A stretch of DNA of 64,000 bases from contig JALOCJ010000002.1 of NCBI GenBank assembly GCA_023227825.1, positions 62,001 to 126,000 on the forward strand. The letters run 5' to 3'. The notes beneath the pieces are model-generated. The model saw only the letters and a program-made list of their open reading frames with translations, searched no databases and was not told the DNA's origin. Shown here in pieces: positions 7,142 through 16,506 of the stretch (the stretch's first letter is position 1; every line of letters begins with the position of its first letter). A program made the position numbers and the translations under genes. Origin of the DNA: Candidatus Cloacimonas sp. (lineage in GTDB: Bacteria; Cloacimonadota; Cloacimonadia; Cloacimonadales; Cloacimonadaceae).

Positions 7142-9742
7142 TTAGATTGCATTAATTATTTCCGGCACCTTATCTATTACTGCAGCAAGTTTAGCTAAAT
7201 CTTTTCCGCCCGCCATAGCAATATCAGGTTTACCACCGCCTTTTCCTTTTAATTCTGCAGCCAGTTTAGCTACAATCTTTCCCGCGTTATACCTGGGAAT
7301 AAGATCAGCACTAACTACACACAGGATATTCAGTTTATCCTGATAGAGATTGAAGAGGACAGCAATTGTGTTTTGCATTTTGGTTTTTAGTAATTCTGCG
7401 GTTGTTTTTAGTTCATCTAAATTGTTAAATTCGGTTTGTGCCGTAATCAACAAATAATTTTCTTGTTTAGTAGCATTAGAAAGCAGTTCCTGAACAAATC
7501 TTTCCTTTTCCCCAGCTTTAGCGGTTTTAATTTCCTTTTCCAGAACGGAAATTTGTTTTAGGGTTGCTTCCAATTTGTTTTCAATGTTTTTAATAGGAGA
7601 ATTGAGTAGAGCAGAAATACGGGCAAGTTTATCGTGCAAGTTCTCAACCCAGTTTAAGGCAGAAATACCTGTAATTGCTTCAATCCTTCTAATTCCTGCA
7701 GCGGAAGAGCTTTCGGAAATAATTTTAAATAAACCGATTTCACCTGTGAAAGATATATGAGTTCCGCCACAAAGTTCTCGGGAAAAACCCTCAACGCATA
7801 CAACACGAACTTTTTCACTGTATTTTTCTCCGAAGAGAGCAATTGCACCTTCTTTTTTCGCTTCTTCTATATTTTTAATAGTTGTAATAACTTTTCTGTT
7901 ATCCAAAACTGCTTGATTAACAATATGTTCCACCTTTCTAAGTTCTTCCCAAGTTAAGCTCTTGAAATGAGCAAAATCAAAACGCAGATAATCTGGATGA
8001 ACTAAAGAGCCCTTTTGGACAGTATGCTCTCCTAAAACCTCTCTCAGTGCCTTATGCAAAAGGTGGGTAGCTGTATGATTTCGGGCTATATTTTGGCGTC
8101 TTGCAATGTCAATTTCAGCAGTAACCGCTGCGTTATTTATTGTTCCTCTTTTCAGTTTTCCGTAATGAATAATATATTCATCTTGTTTACGGACATCAGT
8201 TATTTCCAATTCAAATTCTTCATTATATATTTTTCCAGTGTCTGATACCTGTCCACCGGATTCAGCATAGAAAGGTGTTTGAGCAAGTTGAATCAGGATT
8301 AAACCCTTTTCTTGAACGGCATAGCGTTGAATATATGTCTGCCCAGTTGTTTTTGCGTAACCGACAAAGGAAGTAGGAGTTACAGGAGAAAGCTCAATCC
8401 AATCCTCATTATTAACATATAGAGTAAATTTACTTGCCTTCCTGGCGCGCTCTTTTTGGTTTTGCATTTCCTTTTCAAAGCCCTCATAATCAATCTTCAA
8501 GCCCTTTTCGGCAGCTAAAATAGCGGTTAAATCCGGCGGAAAACCATAAGTATCATATAAAGTAAAGGCATCAGAACCGGAAATAAGATTACCTTTCAGT
8601 TTTTGTGTTATCTCCCTAAATTTTTCCAAACCGGTATCTAAGGTCTTATTAAAGCGTTCTTCTTCTGCTTTAATCACCATTTTTATATAGTTCTCTTTGC
8701 CGTTTAGTTCACCGAAGTGATGTGCCATTTGCGCAATTACAAGCGGCACCAGTAAATGCAAAAAGGGTTCTGCAAAACCAAGCAAACGACCATACCTGGC
8801 AGCTCTTCTTAAAATTCTCCGTAAAACATAACCCCTTCCTTCGTTGGAAGGAAAACCACCATCGGCTAAGGCAAAACAGAGACAGCGAATATGATCAGCA
8901 ATAACTCTATGTGGCATTCCTGTTTCCTGAGTGTAGGCAACTCCGGATAGTTCCTCAATTTTATTTATAAGCGGCATAAAGAGATCGGTTTCATAGTTAC
9001 TGTTTTTATCCTGTAAAACCTGTGTTAATCGCTCAAAACCGGCTCCTGTATCTACAAATTTGTTTTTGAGAGGAGAAAGAGTGTTATCTGCTTCCCGGTT
9101 ATATTGAATAAAAACCAGATTCCACAATTCTATATAGCGCGAGCAACCACCATTGATTTTACAGATATGACCTGGCACATTTTGCAGAGTGCAATGCGAG
9201 ATACCTCTATCAATATGAATTTCCGAACAGGGGCCGCAGGGTCCTGTTTCTCCCATTTCCCAGAAATTATCTTTATCATCAAAATAGCTGATATGAGTTG
9301 GATCAATATCTGTTTCCTGTTTCCAGATTTCAAATGCCTCAGTATCAGTTTTGTAAACGGTAGCATAGAGTTTATCTTTCGGAATTTTCCAGACCTCAGT
9401 TAGCAGTTCCCAAGCCCAGGAAATTGCCTCTTTTTTGTAGTAATCACCGAAACTCCAATTACCGAGCATTTCAAAAAAAGTGTGGTGATAGCCGTCTTTA
9501 CCAACTTGTTCCAAGTCGTTATGTTTTCCCCCGGCACGAATACATTTTTGGCTATTAACTACTCGTTTATATGTTATTTCCTTCTGTCCCAGGAAGATAC
9601 TTTTGAATTGATTCATTCCCGCATTGGCAAAAAGCAGTGTAGGATCGTCTTCCGGAATTACAGATGAGGAAGGAACAAAGATATGACCCTTGTTAAGGAA
9701 AAAATCAATGAATTGTTGTCGTATTTCTTTACTGCTTAACAC
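7142..9742 (-). CDS. alaS: Alanyl-tRNA synthetase
   Basis: 866 residues, the usual length. The class II core has the HHTFFEMLGNWSFGDYYK motif near residue 85; GGFPSNEGRGYVLRRILRRA follows the core; the editing domain has HTATHLLH and CGGTH; the C-terminal oligomerisation domain ends with GKGGGKPDIAMAGG. It charges tRNA-Ala and clears misacylated Ser or Gly. The start appears to be GTG at 9742, preceded by AAGGAATTAAG; no ATG with a better site lies nearby. It is 10 bases after trxB and directly abuts the glycosyltransferase, so the three are probably one transcript. Confidence 0.97.
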   Translation of the reverse strand: MLSSKEIRQQFIDFFLNKGHIFVPSSSVIPEDDPTLLFANAGMNQFKSIFLGQKEITYKRVVNSQKCIRAGGKHNDLEQVGKDGYHHTFFEMLGNWSFGDYYKKEAISWAWELLTEVWKIPKDKLYATVYKTDTEAFEIWKQETDIDPTHISYFDDKDNFWEMGETGPCGPCSEIHIDRGISHCTLQNVPGHICKINGGCSRYIELWNLVFIQYNREADNTLSPLKNKFVDTGAGFERLTQVLQDKNSNYETDLFMPLINKIEELSGVAYTQETGMPHRVIADHIRCLCFALADGGFPSNEGRGYVLRRILRRAARYGRLLGFAEPFLHLLVPLVIAQMAHHFGELNGKENYIKMVIKAEEERFNKTLDTGLEKFREITQKLKGNLISGSDAFTLYDTYGFPPDLTAILAAEKGLKIDYEGFEKEMQNQKERARKASKFTLYVNNEDWIELSPVTPTSFVGYAKTTGQTYIQRYAVQEKGLILIQLAQTPFYAESGGQVSDTGKIYNEEFELEITDVRKQDEYIIHYGKLKRGTINNAAVTAEIDIARRQNIARNHTATHLLHKALREVLGEHTVQKGSLVHPDYLRFDFAHFKSLTWEELRKVEHIVNQAVLDNRKVITTIKNIEEAKKEGAIALFGEKYSEKVRVVCVEGFSRELCGGTHISFTGEIGLFKIISESSSAAGIRRIEAITGISALNWVENLHDKLARISALLNSPIKNIENKLEATLKQISVLEKEIKTAKAGEKERFVQELLSNATKQENYLLITAQTEFNNLDELKTTAELLKTKMQNTIAVLFNLYQDKLNILCVVSADLIPRYNAGKIVAKLAAELKGKGGGKPDIAMAGGKDLAKLAAVIDKVPEIINAI

Positions 9743-9752
9743 CTTAATTCCT

Positions 9753-10685
9753 TTATTCCATTTCCGGGGAAGAGTAATTTTCCGTTATCCATTTTTCTGC
9801 GCTCCAACCGGCTATAGCTCCGTCTGAAGTAGCAGTTACAACTTGGCGTAAAACTTTTTTTCTAATGTCACCCGCGGCATAAACCCCCGGCACATTGGTC
9901 TGCATAAAATCATCTGTAATAGCAAAACCTGCGCTATCCAGTTCAATACGCGATTCCAATAATTTGTTATTAGGCAATATACCCACATAAATAAAAACGC
10001 CATCAACGGGAATAACACTTAAGGTATTATTTTTTCTATTATAAACCTCCAATTCCTGCACTCTTTTATCCCCGCGAATTTCCTGCACTACACTATTCCA
10101 GACAAAGACCATTTTGGGATTTTTAAAAGCTCGCTCTTGAATGATTTTTTGGGCTCTGAGTTCATCACGACGGTGAATAACGATTACTTTTTGCGCAAAA
10201 TGAGTTAAGAAAATTCCTTCTTCAATAGCAGAATCACCTCCGCCAATTACGGCTACAATTTTATCTCTATATAAGGCACCATCGCAGGTTGCACAGTAGG
10301 AAACACCATGACCGGCAAATTTTTCTTCCCCGGGAACATTTAAGCGCCGCGGATATGCTCCTGTACAAAAAATAACTGCTTTGGCACGATATTTGTTTTC
10401 TGTGGTTTCAACAATTTTACAAAGTCCTTCCATTCCCAGAGCTGTTACTTCTTCATCCCTAAATTCCGCTCCAAAATGTTCTGCCTGACGGTGCATTCTA
10501 TCCGTTAGTTCATAGCCGCTTATGGCTTCAGCTAAACCGGGATAATTTTCCACTATTTCCGTAACATTTATCTGACCGCCAATTAGTCCTTTTTCCAAAA
10601 CCACTGTTTTTAACCCGCTACGCGCACTGTAAATGGCAGAACTTAAACCGGCAGGACCGGCTCCAATGATAATTACATCATACAT
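9753..10685 (-). CDS. trxB: Thioredoxin reductase
   Basis: 310 residues, typical of low-molecular-weight TrxB. The FAD motif GAGPAGLSSA is at residues 8-17, the redox pair is in CATCDG near residue 135, the NAD(P)-binding GGGDSA near 156, and the second FAD motif GVYAAGDIR near 275. It reduces thioredoxin with NAD(P)H through the FAD and CxxC centre in the cytoplasm. The NAD(P) loop continues HRRDELRA, the basic pattern usual for NADPH enzymes. The start has AAAGGA 9 bases upstream. It is first in the trxB-alaS-glycosyltransferase run. Confidence 0.96.
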   Translation of the reverse strand: MYDVIIIGAGPAGLSSAIYSARSGLKTVVLEKGLIGGQINVTEIVENYPGLAEAISGYELTDRMHRQAEHFGAEFRDEEVTALGMEGLCKIVETTENKYRAKAVIFCTGAYPRRLNVPGEEKFAGHGVSYCATCDGALYRDKIVAVIGGGDSAIEEGIFLTHFAQKVIVIHRRDELRAQKIIQERAFKNPKMVFVWNSVVQEIRGDKRVQELEVYNRKNNTLSVIPVDGVFIYVGILPNNKLLESRIELDSAGFAITDDFMQTNVPGVYAAGDIRKKVLRQVVTATSDGAIAGWSAEKWITENYSSPEME

Positions 10686-10838
10686 TATTTAATATCCTTT
10701 ACCTGTTTTGAATAATAATAGCAAAAACACTAAGGCGGGCTCTTTCGTCAAGGAAAATTGAGTTGCTATATTTAATTTTCTTTTATCGTAAATAATCTCT
10801 TTATATATTATCCTCTCTTAGTGACATTATGTTGCCGA

Positions 10839-10890
10839 TATGATTCCCTTATGATTCCCTTATCCGATATGGGAATCATACGGGAATCTT
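10839..10890 (+). repeat. Palindromic repeat, family D
   Basis: Contains TGATTCCCTTATCCGATA followed by TGGGAATCATA, a near-perfect inverted repeat centred near 10867, with an extra TATGATTCCC copy in front and CGGGAATCTT behind. Related copies lie at 24754-24797 and 34662-34720. Confidence 0.75.
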
Positions 10891-10912
10891 ATCTTCGGCA
10901 GACAAGGTTGAA

Positions 10913-10939
10913 GTGTGGACAGAGTTTGCTGAAACTCTG
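10913..10939 (+). repeat. REP-like hairpin related to family B
   Basis: Perfect 8-base stem CAGAGTTT/AAACTCTG with a GCTG loop, headed by GTGTGGAC. The head resembles the GTGTAGAC head of the family B elements at 36.6, 45.2, 56.3 and 63.4 kb, but the stem is different and fully paired. Confidence 0.55.
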
Positions 10940-11245
10940 CTATTAAGCTAAGAATCATTTACACCTTTACAATTTTGTTCCTTACGATAACTTTCGCAGC
11001 GTATACAACTTGTGACACTCTGGAACATTTTCTCTTACAGATTACACTGATATCACTGACTTATAAATAATAATTCTTCTCTGAAACTTAAAAATTTTAT
11101 TCTCTTTACTATGATATATTTTTTTTCAGTCATCAATTTATGGCTGTCACGCGTCATCACGGCTAAAATAATTAGCTGTTGGCGTAAAAATTATTTCAGC
11201 AGTAACAACTCCTTACTTTCAGCTGCAGCAACGCCAAGGAATTTA

Positions 11246-13345
11246 CTAATAGAGGATAAGCTGTTCTTTTTTAGTGAATAGGGGGAAGTATATTTTTTTC
11301 AGCAGGGCATTTTCGGGCAGGTTAAAATCCGGATCAGCACGCACAATTTCAAAGGCATCCTGCCTAGCTAATTTTAATATTACCTGGTCTCGCACAAGAT
11401 TGGCAAAACGGAATTGGGGCATTCCAGATTGTTCATAACCGAAAATTTCACCCGGACCGCGCAGCTCCAGGTCTTTTTCAGCAATAATAAAGCCATCCGT
11501 AGTTTTAGTCATAGTTGTTAATCGCTGCCAGGCAACATTGCTAACCGGCTGATGTTCAATCAAATAACAGTATGCTTGAGCACTTCCTCTGCCAACTCTA
11601 CCCCGTAATTGATGTAATTGTGCCAAGCCAAAACGCTCTGCATGTTCTACAATCATCACACTGGCATTGGGAACATCAACTCCTACTTCAATCACAGTAG
11701 TAGAAACCAGAATTTTTATTTCCCCGGCTTTGAACCTTTGCATAATGGCATCCTTTTCTTTAACGGGCATTCTTCCATGCAAAAGACAGGAGGAATATTC
11801 GGGGAAAACCTTTTTAGAAATATATTCATAAAGCTTGGTAGCATCCAGAAGAGCGATTTTTTCCGATTCTTCTACTAAGGGACATACAATATAAACCTGC
11901 CGACCTAAGGCAAGTTCCTGGCGCACTTCACTATAGACAGTATCAATTTTTGCGGAGGGACGAATAATTGTTCTGACCGGTTTTCGCGTTGGAGGCAGTT
12001 CATCTAGTATACTAACTTCCAAATCTCCATAAACAGTCATTGCCAAACTACGGGGAATTGGTGTGGCAGAAAGATATAATAAATCCGGATGTTCAGCCAA
12101 TTTAGCTAACTTTGATCTTTGTTCTACTCCGAAACGATGCTGTTCATCAACACAGGCAAAACCCAAATGATGGAAATTTATATCTTTTTGTAACAGAGCA
12201 TGAGTTCCGATAACAATTTGAGCATTTCCCTCAGCAATGGCTTTTTTAATTTCCTCTTTTCCCTTATAAACGCCACCCTTCAAGAGACAGACCCAGACCT
12301 CAAAACCCTTTAGTAGATTAGTGATTGTTTCATAATGCTGTTCTGCTAAAATTTCCGTAGGAGCCATCATTGCGGATTGATAACCATTTTCTGCCGCTAA
12401 AAGCATTGCAAACAGAGCTACAACTGTTTTTCCGCTACCTACATCTCCCTGCAGTAAACGACTCATCTGTTTTTCGGAACACATATCAGCAAAAATTTCC
12501 CACAGCACTTTTTTCTGAGCTTTAGTAAGCGTAAAAGGCAGGTTTTTATAGACCCCGGTAGTTAACTGCTTTTTATTGATGAACTGAATTCCTTTGGTTT
12601 TGGTGGTATGAAAGGTCTTGTGCCTTGCCCATAAAAGCTGTGTATAAAAAAAATCTTCGTAGGCAAAACGCCGACGGATAATTTCTATTTCTTCGGGATT
12701 CTGACCAAAATGCATCTTCTGGAGAGCAGTTTTTCTATCCAGGAAATGATGTTTGGCAACAATATACTCCGGCAGTTTTTCTTCTATAAAAACGGCATAA
12801 AGGGCAAAAGCATTGTAAATAAGCCGCCGCATAAGCTTTTGATTGATGCCTTCCGTTAAAGGATAAACCGGTAAAACCTCACGATTTTTCCAAAAATCGT
12901 CCTTCGTATCTTCCCAATCATCAATCAATTCAAATTCCGGATGCACCATCTCCAGCTGACCGTTAAATTCTGTTATCGTTCCATTCAGCCAAACTAACCG
13001 ACCTGGTAAAAACATCCTTTCATAAACAGCCGGATAAGTAAACCAGGAACATATTATTCCTACTTTTCCATCACTTACACCTACACTTAAAATATTCCTG
13101 CCTTTTGCTGTCTGGTGAACATCTACCCAGGAAATTATTGCTGTAAAAGCTAAGATATCTCCCGGCTTCAAATCCTCTAAAGTAGCATTTAACTTACGAC
13201 TGATATAGACCTTGGGAAAATGCTCCAACAAATCCATAATGGTCTTTATCCCCAGCTTGTTTAAAAGCTGTGCCCGATGTTCTCCAACCCCTTTCAGGTA
13301 TTTAACTTCGCTATCTAAATTCGTGGTTTTTTTTCTTTCCGCCAT
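11246..13345 (-). CDS. recG: ATP-dependent DNA helicase RecG
   Basis: 699 residues, normal for RecG. The N-terminal wedge/OB domain (about 1-240) contains PGDILAFTAIISWVDV. The helicase core has Walker A GDVGSGKT near residue 296, motif II in its RecG form DEQHRFGVEQR near 400, LSATPIPRSLAMT, and the motif VI region QLHQLRGRVGRG near 575. RecG remodels stalled replication forks and Holliday junctions. The start at 13345 lacks a strong ribosome binding site. It is transcribed divergently from the TPR-like gene. Confidence 0.96.
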   Translation of the reverse strand: MAERKKTTNLDSEVKYLKGVGEHRAQLLNKLGIKTIMDLLEHFPKVYISRKLNATLEDLKPGDILAFTAIISWVDVHQTAKGRNILSVGVSDGKVGIICSWFTYPAVYERMFLPGRLVWLNGTITEFNGQLEMVHPEFELIDDWEDTKDDFWKNREVLPVYPLTEGINQKLMRRLIYNAFALYAVFIEEKLPEYIVAKHHFLDRKTALQKMHFGQNPEEIEIIRRRFAYEDFFYTQLLWARHKTFHTTKTKGIQFINKKQLTTGVYKNLPFTLTKAQKKVLWEIFADMCSEKQMSRLLQGDVGSGKTVVALFAMLLAAENGYQSAMMAPTEILAEQHYETITNLLKGFEVWVCLLKGGVYKGKEEIKKAIAEGNAQIVIGTHALLQKDINFHHLGFACVDEQHRFGVEQRSKLAKLAEHPDLLYLSATPIPRSLAMTVYGDLEVSILDELPPTRKPVRTIIRPSAKIDTVYSEVRQELALGRQVYIVCPLVEESEKIALLDATKLYEYISKKVFPEYSSCLLHGRMPVKEKDAIMQRFKAGEIKILVSTTVIEVGVDVPNASVMIVEHAERFGLAQLHQLRGRVGRGSAQAYCYLIEHQPVSNVAWQRLTTMTKTTDGFIIAEKDLELRGPGEIFGYEQSGMPQFRFANLVRDQVILKLARQDAFEIVRADPDFNLPENALLKKIYFPLFTKKEQLILY

Positions 13346-13472
13346 ATTAAAACCCAGCTTATAAAATATCGCAAAATTGTCAATTGGGGAAAACTTTTAA
13401 TATCTAACCCTAAAACCTCCCTAAAAATATATCCCGTAACCAAGCTAAACCGCTAAACCTTGTTTCTTTTGC

Positions 13473-13501
13473 TTGACAGAATTCAGGATGTAGACGATAA
13501 A
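13473..13501 (+). promoter_or_regulatory. Candidate sigma70-type promoter
   Basis: TTGACA (13473-13478), 17-base spacer, GATAAA (13496-13501). Transcription would begin near 13508, which favours the start of the next gene at 13548 over an upstream ATG at 13518. Confidence 0.5.
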
Positions 13502-13547
13502 GTAAATATGATTAAATATGCCTGAAAGAACAGGAAATAGGAAAAAG

Positions 13548-14582
13548 ATGCTAAAACACTTATTGATAGTTGTTTTGTTCCTGCTTATTTTTTTGATAGC
13601 TGAAGGACAAAACTTTGCCCAATTTAAAGAGGAATTGCTTAATACTGGGGATTGGAATATAGCTAGGCAGAAAATTATTGCCTATATTCCCACTACCAAT
13701 AAGGTAGAAGAACTTAGAGAACTACAAAGTATCTGGGAAAGTGTAGAACCCGATGCCTGCAAACAATATTTCGGCAGTGCTGCCAAGAATAATCCTAATT
13801 CTCCTGTCTATCAATATCTTGCTTTACGCCTGGAAGAAGATGAAACACTCCAAATAAAAGGTGCAGAAGAACTTTGCCGAAATTATCCTGATTTTTATTG
13901 GGGTTACCGACTTTATATTGTGGATGTTATGGCTTGGTTACTTAATGCGGAAATGGAAATTCCAAACCCGCTAAATGGTCAGGAACTTGCCTTAAAAATC
14001 ATTGATGAGGGCTATAAACACTTTCCTGATGACGACTATTTTCATATTTTTCAGTTTCATCGCTATCGCCTAACCAAAGATTATCCTCAGGCAGAAAGAG
14101 AGCTGAAACTGACAAAAGACCGCAACTTATTGAGGGCTAACTGGATGCACATAAAATATTTTCTGGTGCAGGAGAAGAATGCTCCCCTTTATAGTTCTTT
14201 TATGCCCCCCCTTTTATCAGAACTCATCAAAAGTGGTCAAATGGCTGCTGCTGATAGTATTTTTGCTTTTGCCGAGGGCTATGTGGGAATTTTACAGGAA
14301 ACAGAAGATTGGCAAAGTTTAGAGCAATTTTTTGCTCAAAATCCTGTATTGCTGAATTCAGCTTCCTATTTTGATGTTTATGCAGGTCTTTTAGCTCGTA
14401 AGGAAAACTGGAATGCGCTTAGCAATGCACTCCTTTCCGCTTTTAACAAGAAAGTTATAGATAGTGAACACTTAAGCCAATATCTTGCTATATGGGAAGA
14501 TAACCTTTGCCATCAACCCTATTGGCAGGAACTGAAACAAAAAGCAGAACCCAATTCAAACAAAACTTCACCTCATCAATAA
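13548..14582 (+). CDS. Exported helical-repeat (TPR-like) protein
   Basis: 344 residues from the chosen ATG at 13548. An in-frame ATG at 13518 would add 10 residues, but AGGAAATAGGAAAAAG sits directly before 13548 and a signal peptide (MLKHLLIVVLFLLIFLIAEG) follows it. The rest is alpha-helical with repeated patterns of the sort found in TPR proteins (for example NNPNSPVYQYLALRLEEDE and GYKHFPDDDYFHIFQFHRY). No catalytic motif was recognised. It would act in the periplasm or at the envelope, possibly as a scaffold. The stop is one base from the ComEA-like gene, so the two are an operon. Confidence 0.72.
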   Translation: MLKHLLIVVLFLLIFLIAEGQNFAQFKEELLNTGDWNIARQKIIAYIPTTNKVEELRELQSIWESVEPDACKQYFGSAAKNNPNSPVYQYLALRLEEDETLQIKGAEELCRNYPDFYWGYRLYIVDVMAWLLNAEMEIPNPLNGQELALKIIDEGYKHFPDDDYFHIFQFHRYRLTKDYPQAERELKLTKDRNLLRANWMHIKYFLVQEKNAPLYSSFMPPLLSELIKSGQMAAADSIFAFAEGYVGILQETEDWQSLEQFFAQNPVLLNSASYFDVYAGLLARKENWNALSNALLSAFNKKVIDSEHLSQYLAIWEDNLCHQPYWQELKQKAEPNSNKTSPHQ

Positions 14583-14583
14583 A

Positions 14584-15231
14584 ATGAAACTGAAAAACCC
14601 TCTGCGCAATTTTCTTACTCCCGATGAGCAAAAGATGCTGCTTTTCCTCGGGTTGATAATTCTGTGTGGTTGTTTTTTGGATTATTTTGGTTGGAATCCT
14701 TTACAGGCGTCTTCTCCGGACCTGGATTCGTTAAAACAAGTAGTTAAAGAAGATAAACCCCTGCAACTGGATATTCGCATTGCTACTTTTGAAGAACTTC
14801 TCTGTCTTTCTGGAATAGGAGAAAAAAGAGCCAAAGATATTATTGCCTATAGAGAAACAAATCCCTTTACCTCAGTAAACCAAATTATGAATATTAAAGG
14901 TATCGGAGCAAAGACCTACGCTAAAATATTACCCGATTTACTTGCCTTTGGCGATACTACAAATTTCAAGCTTGCTTCAACCCCTTCTTCCACTTCTAAA
15001 ATCAAAAACAAAACATCTTCCAAAGCTGAAAATACTTCCATCATCAATATTAATACAGCTAACCTGGAAGAACTATGCACTCTTTCCGGAATTGGAAAAG
15101 TGAAAGCTCAGGCAATTATTGATTGGCGTAAGGAAAATGGCAGTTTTGCAAACATAGAAGATTTAATGAAAGTGAAGGGAATTGGACCCAAAACCTTGGA
15201 GAAAAACAAAGACCGCTTAACTGTGAAGTAA
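14584..15231 (+). CDS. Membrane-anchored double helix-hairpin-helix protein (ComEA-like)
   Basis: 215 residues. A membrane anchor near residues 18-36 (MLLFLGLIILCGCFLDYF) is followed by two ComEA-type DNA-binding units. The first, at about 60-115, has ATFEELLCLSGIGEKRAKDI and NIKGIGAKTYAKI. The second, at about 150-213, has INTANLEELCTLSGIGKVKA and KVKGIGPKTLEKN. A Ser/Thr/Lys-rich linker separates them. ComEA proteins bind double-stranded DNA during natural transformation; a role in DNA uptake is the obvious reading but no other competence gene is present here. It is translationally coupled to the TPR-like gene. Confidence 0.85.
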   Translation: MKLKNPLRNFLTPDEQKMLLFLGLIILCGCFLDYFGWNPLQASSPDLDSLKQVVKEDKPLQLDIRIATFEELLCLSGIGEKRAKDIIAYRETNPFTSVNQIMNIKGIGAKTYAKILPDLLAFGDTTNFKLASTPSSTSKIKNKTSSKAENTSIININTANLEELCTLSGIGKVKAQAIIDWRKENGSFANIEDLMKVKGIGPKTLEKNKDRLTVK

Positions 15232-15251
15232 TGATTATAAATGAAGAATGT

Positions 15252-15430
15252 GGTTGACGAGGAAGTCAACCTTCCGACCTGCTCAACCTTTTTTATGGGT
15301 GGTTGACGAGGACTTCAACCTTCCGGAAAAACGACGTCCCCGTCGTTTAATGGCAAATCAGGTGTTTCGTTACCGCTATATTTTCGGTAACGAAATAAGT
15401 CGGAAAGGGTGATTGACGAGGACGTCAACC
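15252..15430 (+). repeat. Cluster of four family A REP-like hairpins
   Basis: Copies at 15252-15271 (GGTTGACGAGGAAGTCAACC), 15301-15320, 15329-15348 (opposite strand, AAACGAC stem) and 15412-15430. The second and third point at each other and share one TTCCGGAA box at 15321-15328. Between the third and fourth is another inverted repeat, TTTCGTTACCG/CGGTAACGAAA (about 15365-15395). The last hairpin ends 12 bases beyond the stop of the endonuclease gene and could also stop transcription there. Confidence 0.85.
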
Positions 15431-15441
15431 TTCCGACCTTC

Positions 15442-16494
15442 TCAATCATCTATCCTTTTCCAGACCTTTGTAACGGCTTGTTTATCTCCACTTTGCACTT
15501 TTATCAAATAAACTCCGGCAGGAGTATTTTGTCCTTTATTATCTTGACCTTGCCAAAAGACCTTATTTTCTCCTGCGGTTACTACACTATTTTCACTATA
15601 AACTAATTGACCCTTGAGGTTATAGACAGAAGTTGTTAATAGAGCTGATTTTTGGATAGTGATCCCGATGCTCAGTCCAGAAGTAAAAGGATTGGGATAA
15701 ACAGCATTGATTACCAACTCGGGAACGGCAGGCAAAACAACATCCTCTACATCATTTCCGCCCCATATTATAGCTACAAATTCCGGATGGTCAATATAAG
15801 GATTGCGGTTATTTTGGTAATTAAAAACACCCGTATTACGAGTAATTTCTGCTGCATCGGGAGGATCAAAGCTATGCCAGATAAGCAATGTAGGTAACAT
15901 ATCCACATTTTGCTGAATTAAACTTTCTCCACTGTAACGAGTGTAAAAATAAAGTAACGCTCTGGCAATATTACCCTTAAATTCATCTGCGGGCTCAAAA
16001 ACCATTCTGTTCTGAGCATTATAACCCCTGTAACTTTGCCAGGGTGTATAAGTGTAATAAACAGTGGCAGTATTATGATTGGCAACTACATCAAAAGGAT
16101 AATTACCCCGGGAACTGTTTACCACGGAATTAGTTATAAACAGATGATGGAGGTCTGATTTCTTTTTATCAGTATCAGTTCCATTGAACCAACTTTGCGC
16201 ATAAGTATGTTCCGTATTGGGATTGGAACTTCCCGTATAGTTAAAACCCACATAATATTGCTGTCCCGTATACACACAGGTTACATAGCCATCAAAGTTA
16301 TCCAGGGTTTGATAGAGAACAACCTTGGAAGCATCGTAACTGGTATTGGTATTATTGGAAATTAAATTCCGCAAACCATTGAATAGAGCATCACCAGTTA
16401 AATTAATGACGCCGTCATAATAATCTGCCTTCAGGCAAAAAGCAACACTGAATAGCAGTAAGAGCAGAAAAGGTTTTAGCTTATTCCTAAACAT
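15442..16494 (-). CDS. Secreted endonuclease I family nuclease with T9SS tail
   Basis: 350 residues. Signal peptide (MFRNKLKPFLLLLLFSVAFC), then an endonuclease I domain (about 24-255) with NTEHTYAQSWF, SDLHHLFITNSVVNSSRGN, PFDVV and EFKGNIARALLYFYTRY, matching the His-Asn-metal pattern of EndA/Vvn nucleases (EH, DLHH, N and R residues present). Residues about 265-350 are a T9SS sorting domain (VYPNPFTSGLSI, VYNLKGQLVYSE, PAGVYLIKVQSGD). Expected to cut extracellular DNA or RNA for nutrients or biofilm turnover. It follows gmhA by 12 bases in the same direction; the start has AAGGA upstream. Confidence 0.9.
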   Translation of the reverse strand: MFRNKLKPFLLLLLFSVAFCLKADYYDGVINLTGDALFNGLRNLISNNTNTSYDASKVVLYQTLDNFDGYVTCVYTGQQYYVGFNYTGSSNPNTEHTYAQSWFNGTDTDKKKSDLHHLFITNSVVNSSRGNYPFDVVANHNTATVYYTYTPWQSYRGYNAQNRMVFEPADEFKGNIARALLYFYTRYSGESLIQQNVDMLPTLLIWHSFDPPDAAEITRNTGVFNYQNNRNPYIDHPEFVAIIWGGNDVEDVVLPAVPELVINAVYPNPFTSGLSIGITIQKSALLTTSVYNLKGQLVYSENSVVTAGENKVFWQGQDNKGQNTPAGVYLIKVQSGDKQAVTKVWKRIDD

Positions 16495-16506
16495 TTTTTC
16501 CTTATT

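Larger units (their letters stand above)
10686..11245. other. 560-base intergenic region with repeats, no gene seen
   Basis: The region lies between the trxB start and the recG stop. It holds an AT-rich trxB leader, a palindromic repeat at 10839-10890, a GTGT-headed hairpin at 10913-10939, fragments of an ACAGATTACACTGAT type short repeat near 11037, and an imperfect 12-base inverted repeat (11162-11173 against 11189-11200). No open frame with a ribosome binding site or tRNA-like cloverleaf was found. Confidence 0.6.

Noticed and set aside
15409..15606. A 65-residue + strand frame
   Set aside because: It begins in a family A hairpin and runs antisense to the sorting domain of the endonuclease.
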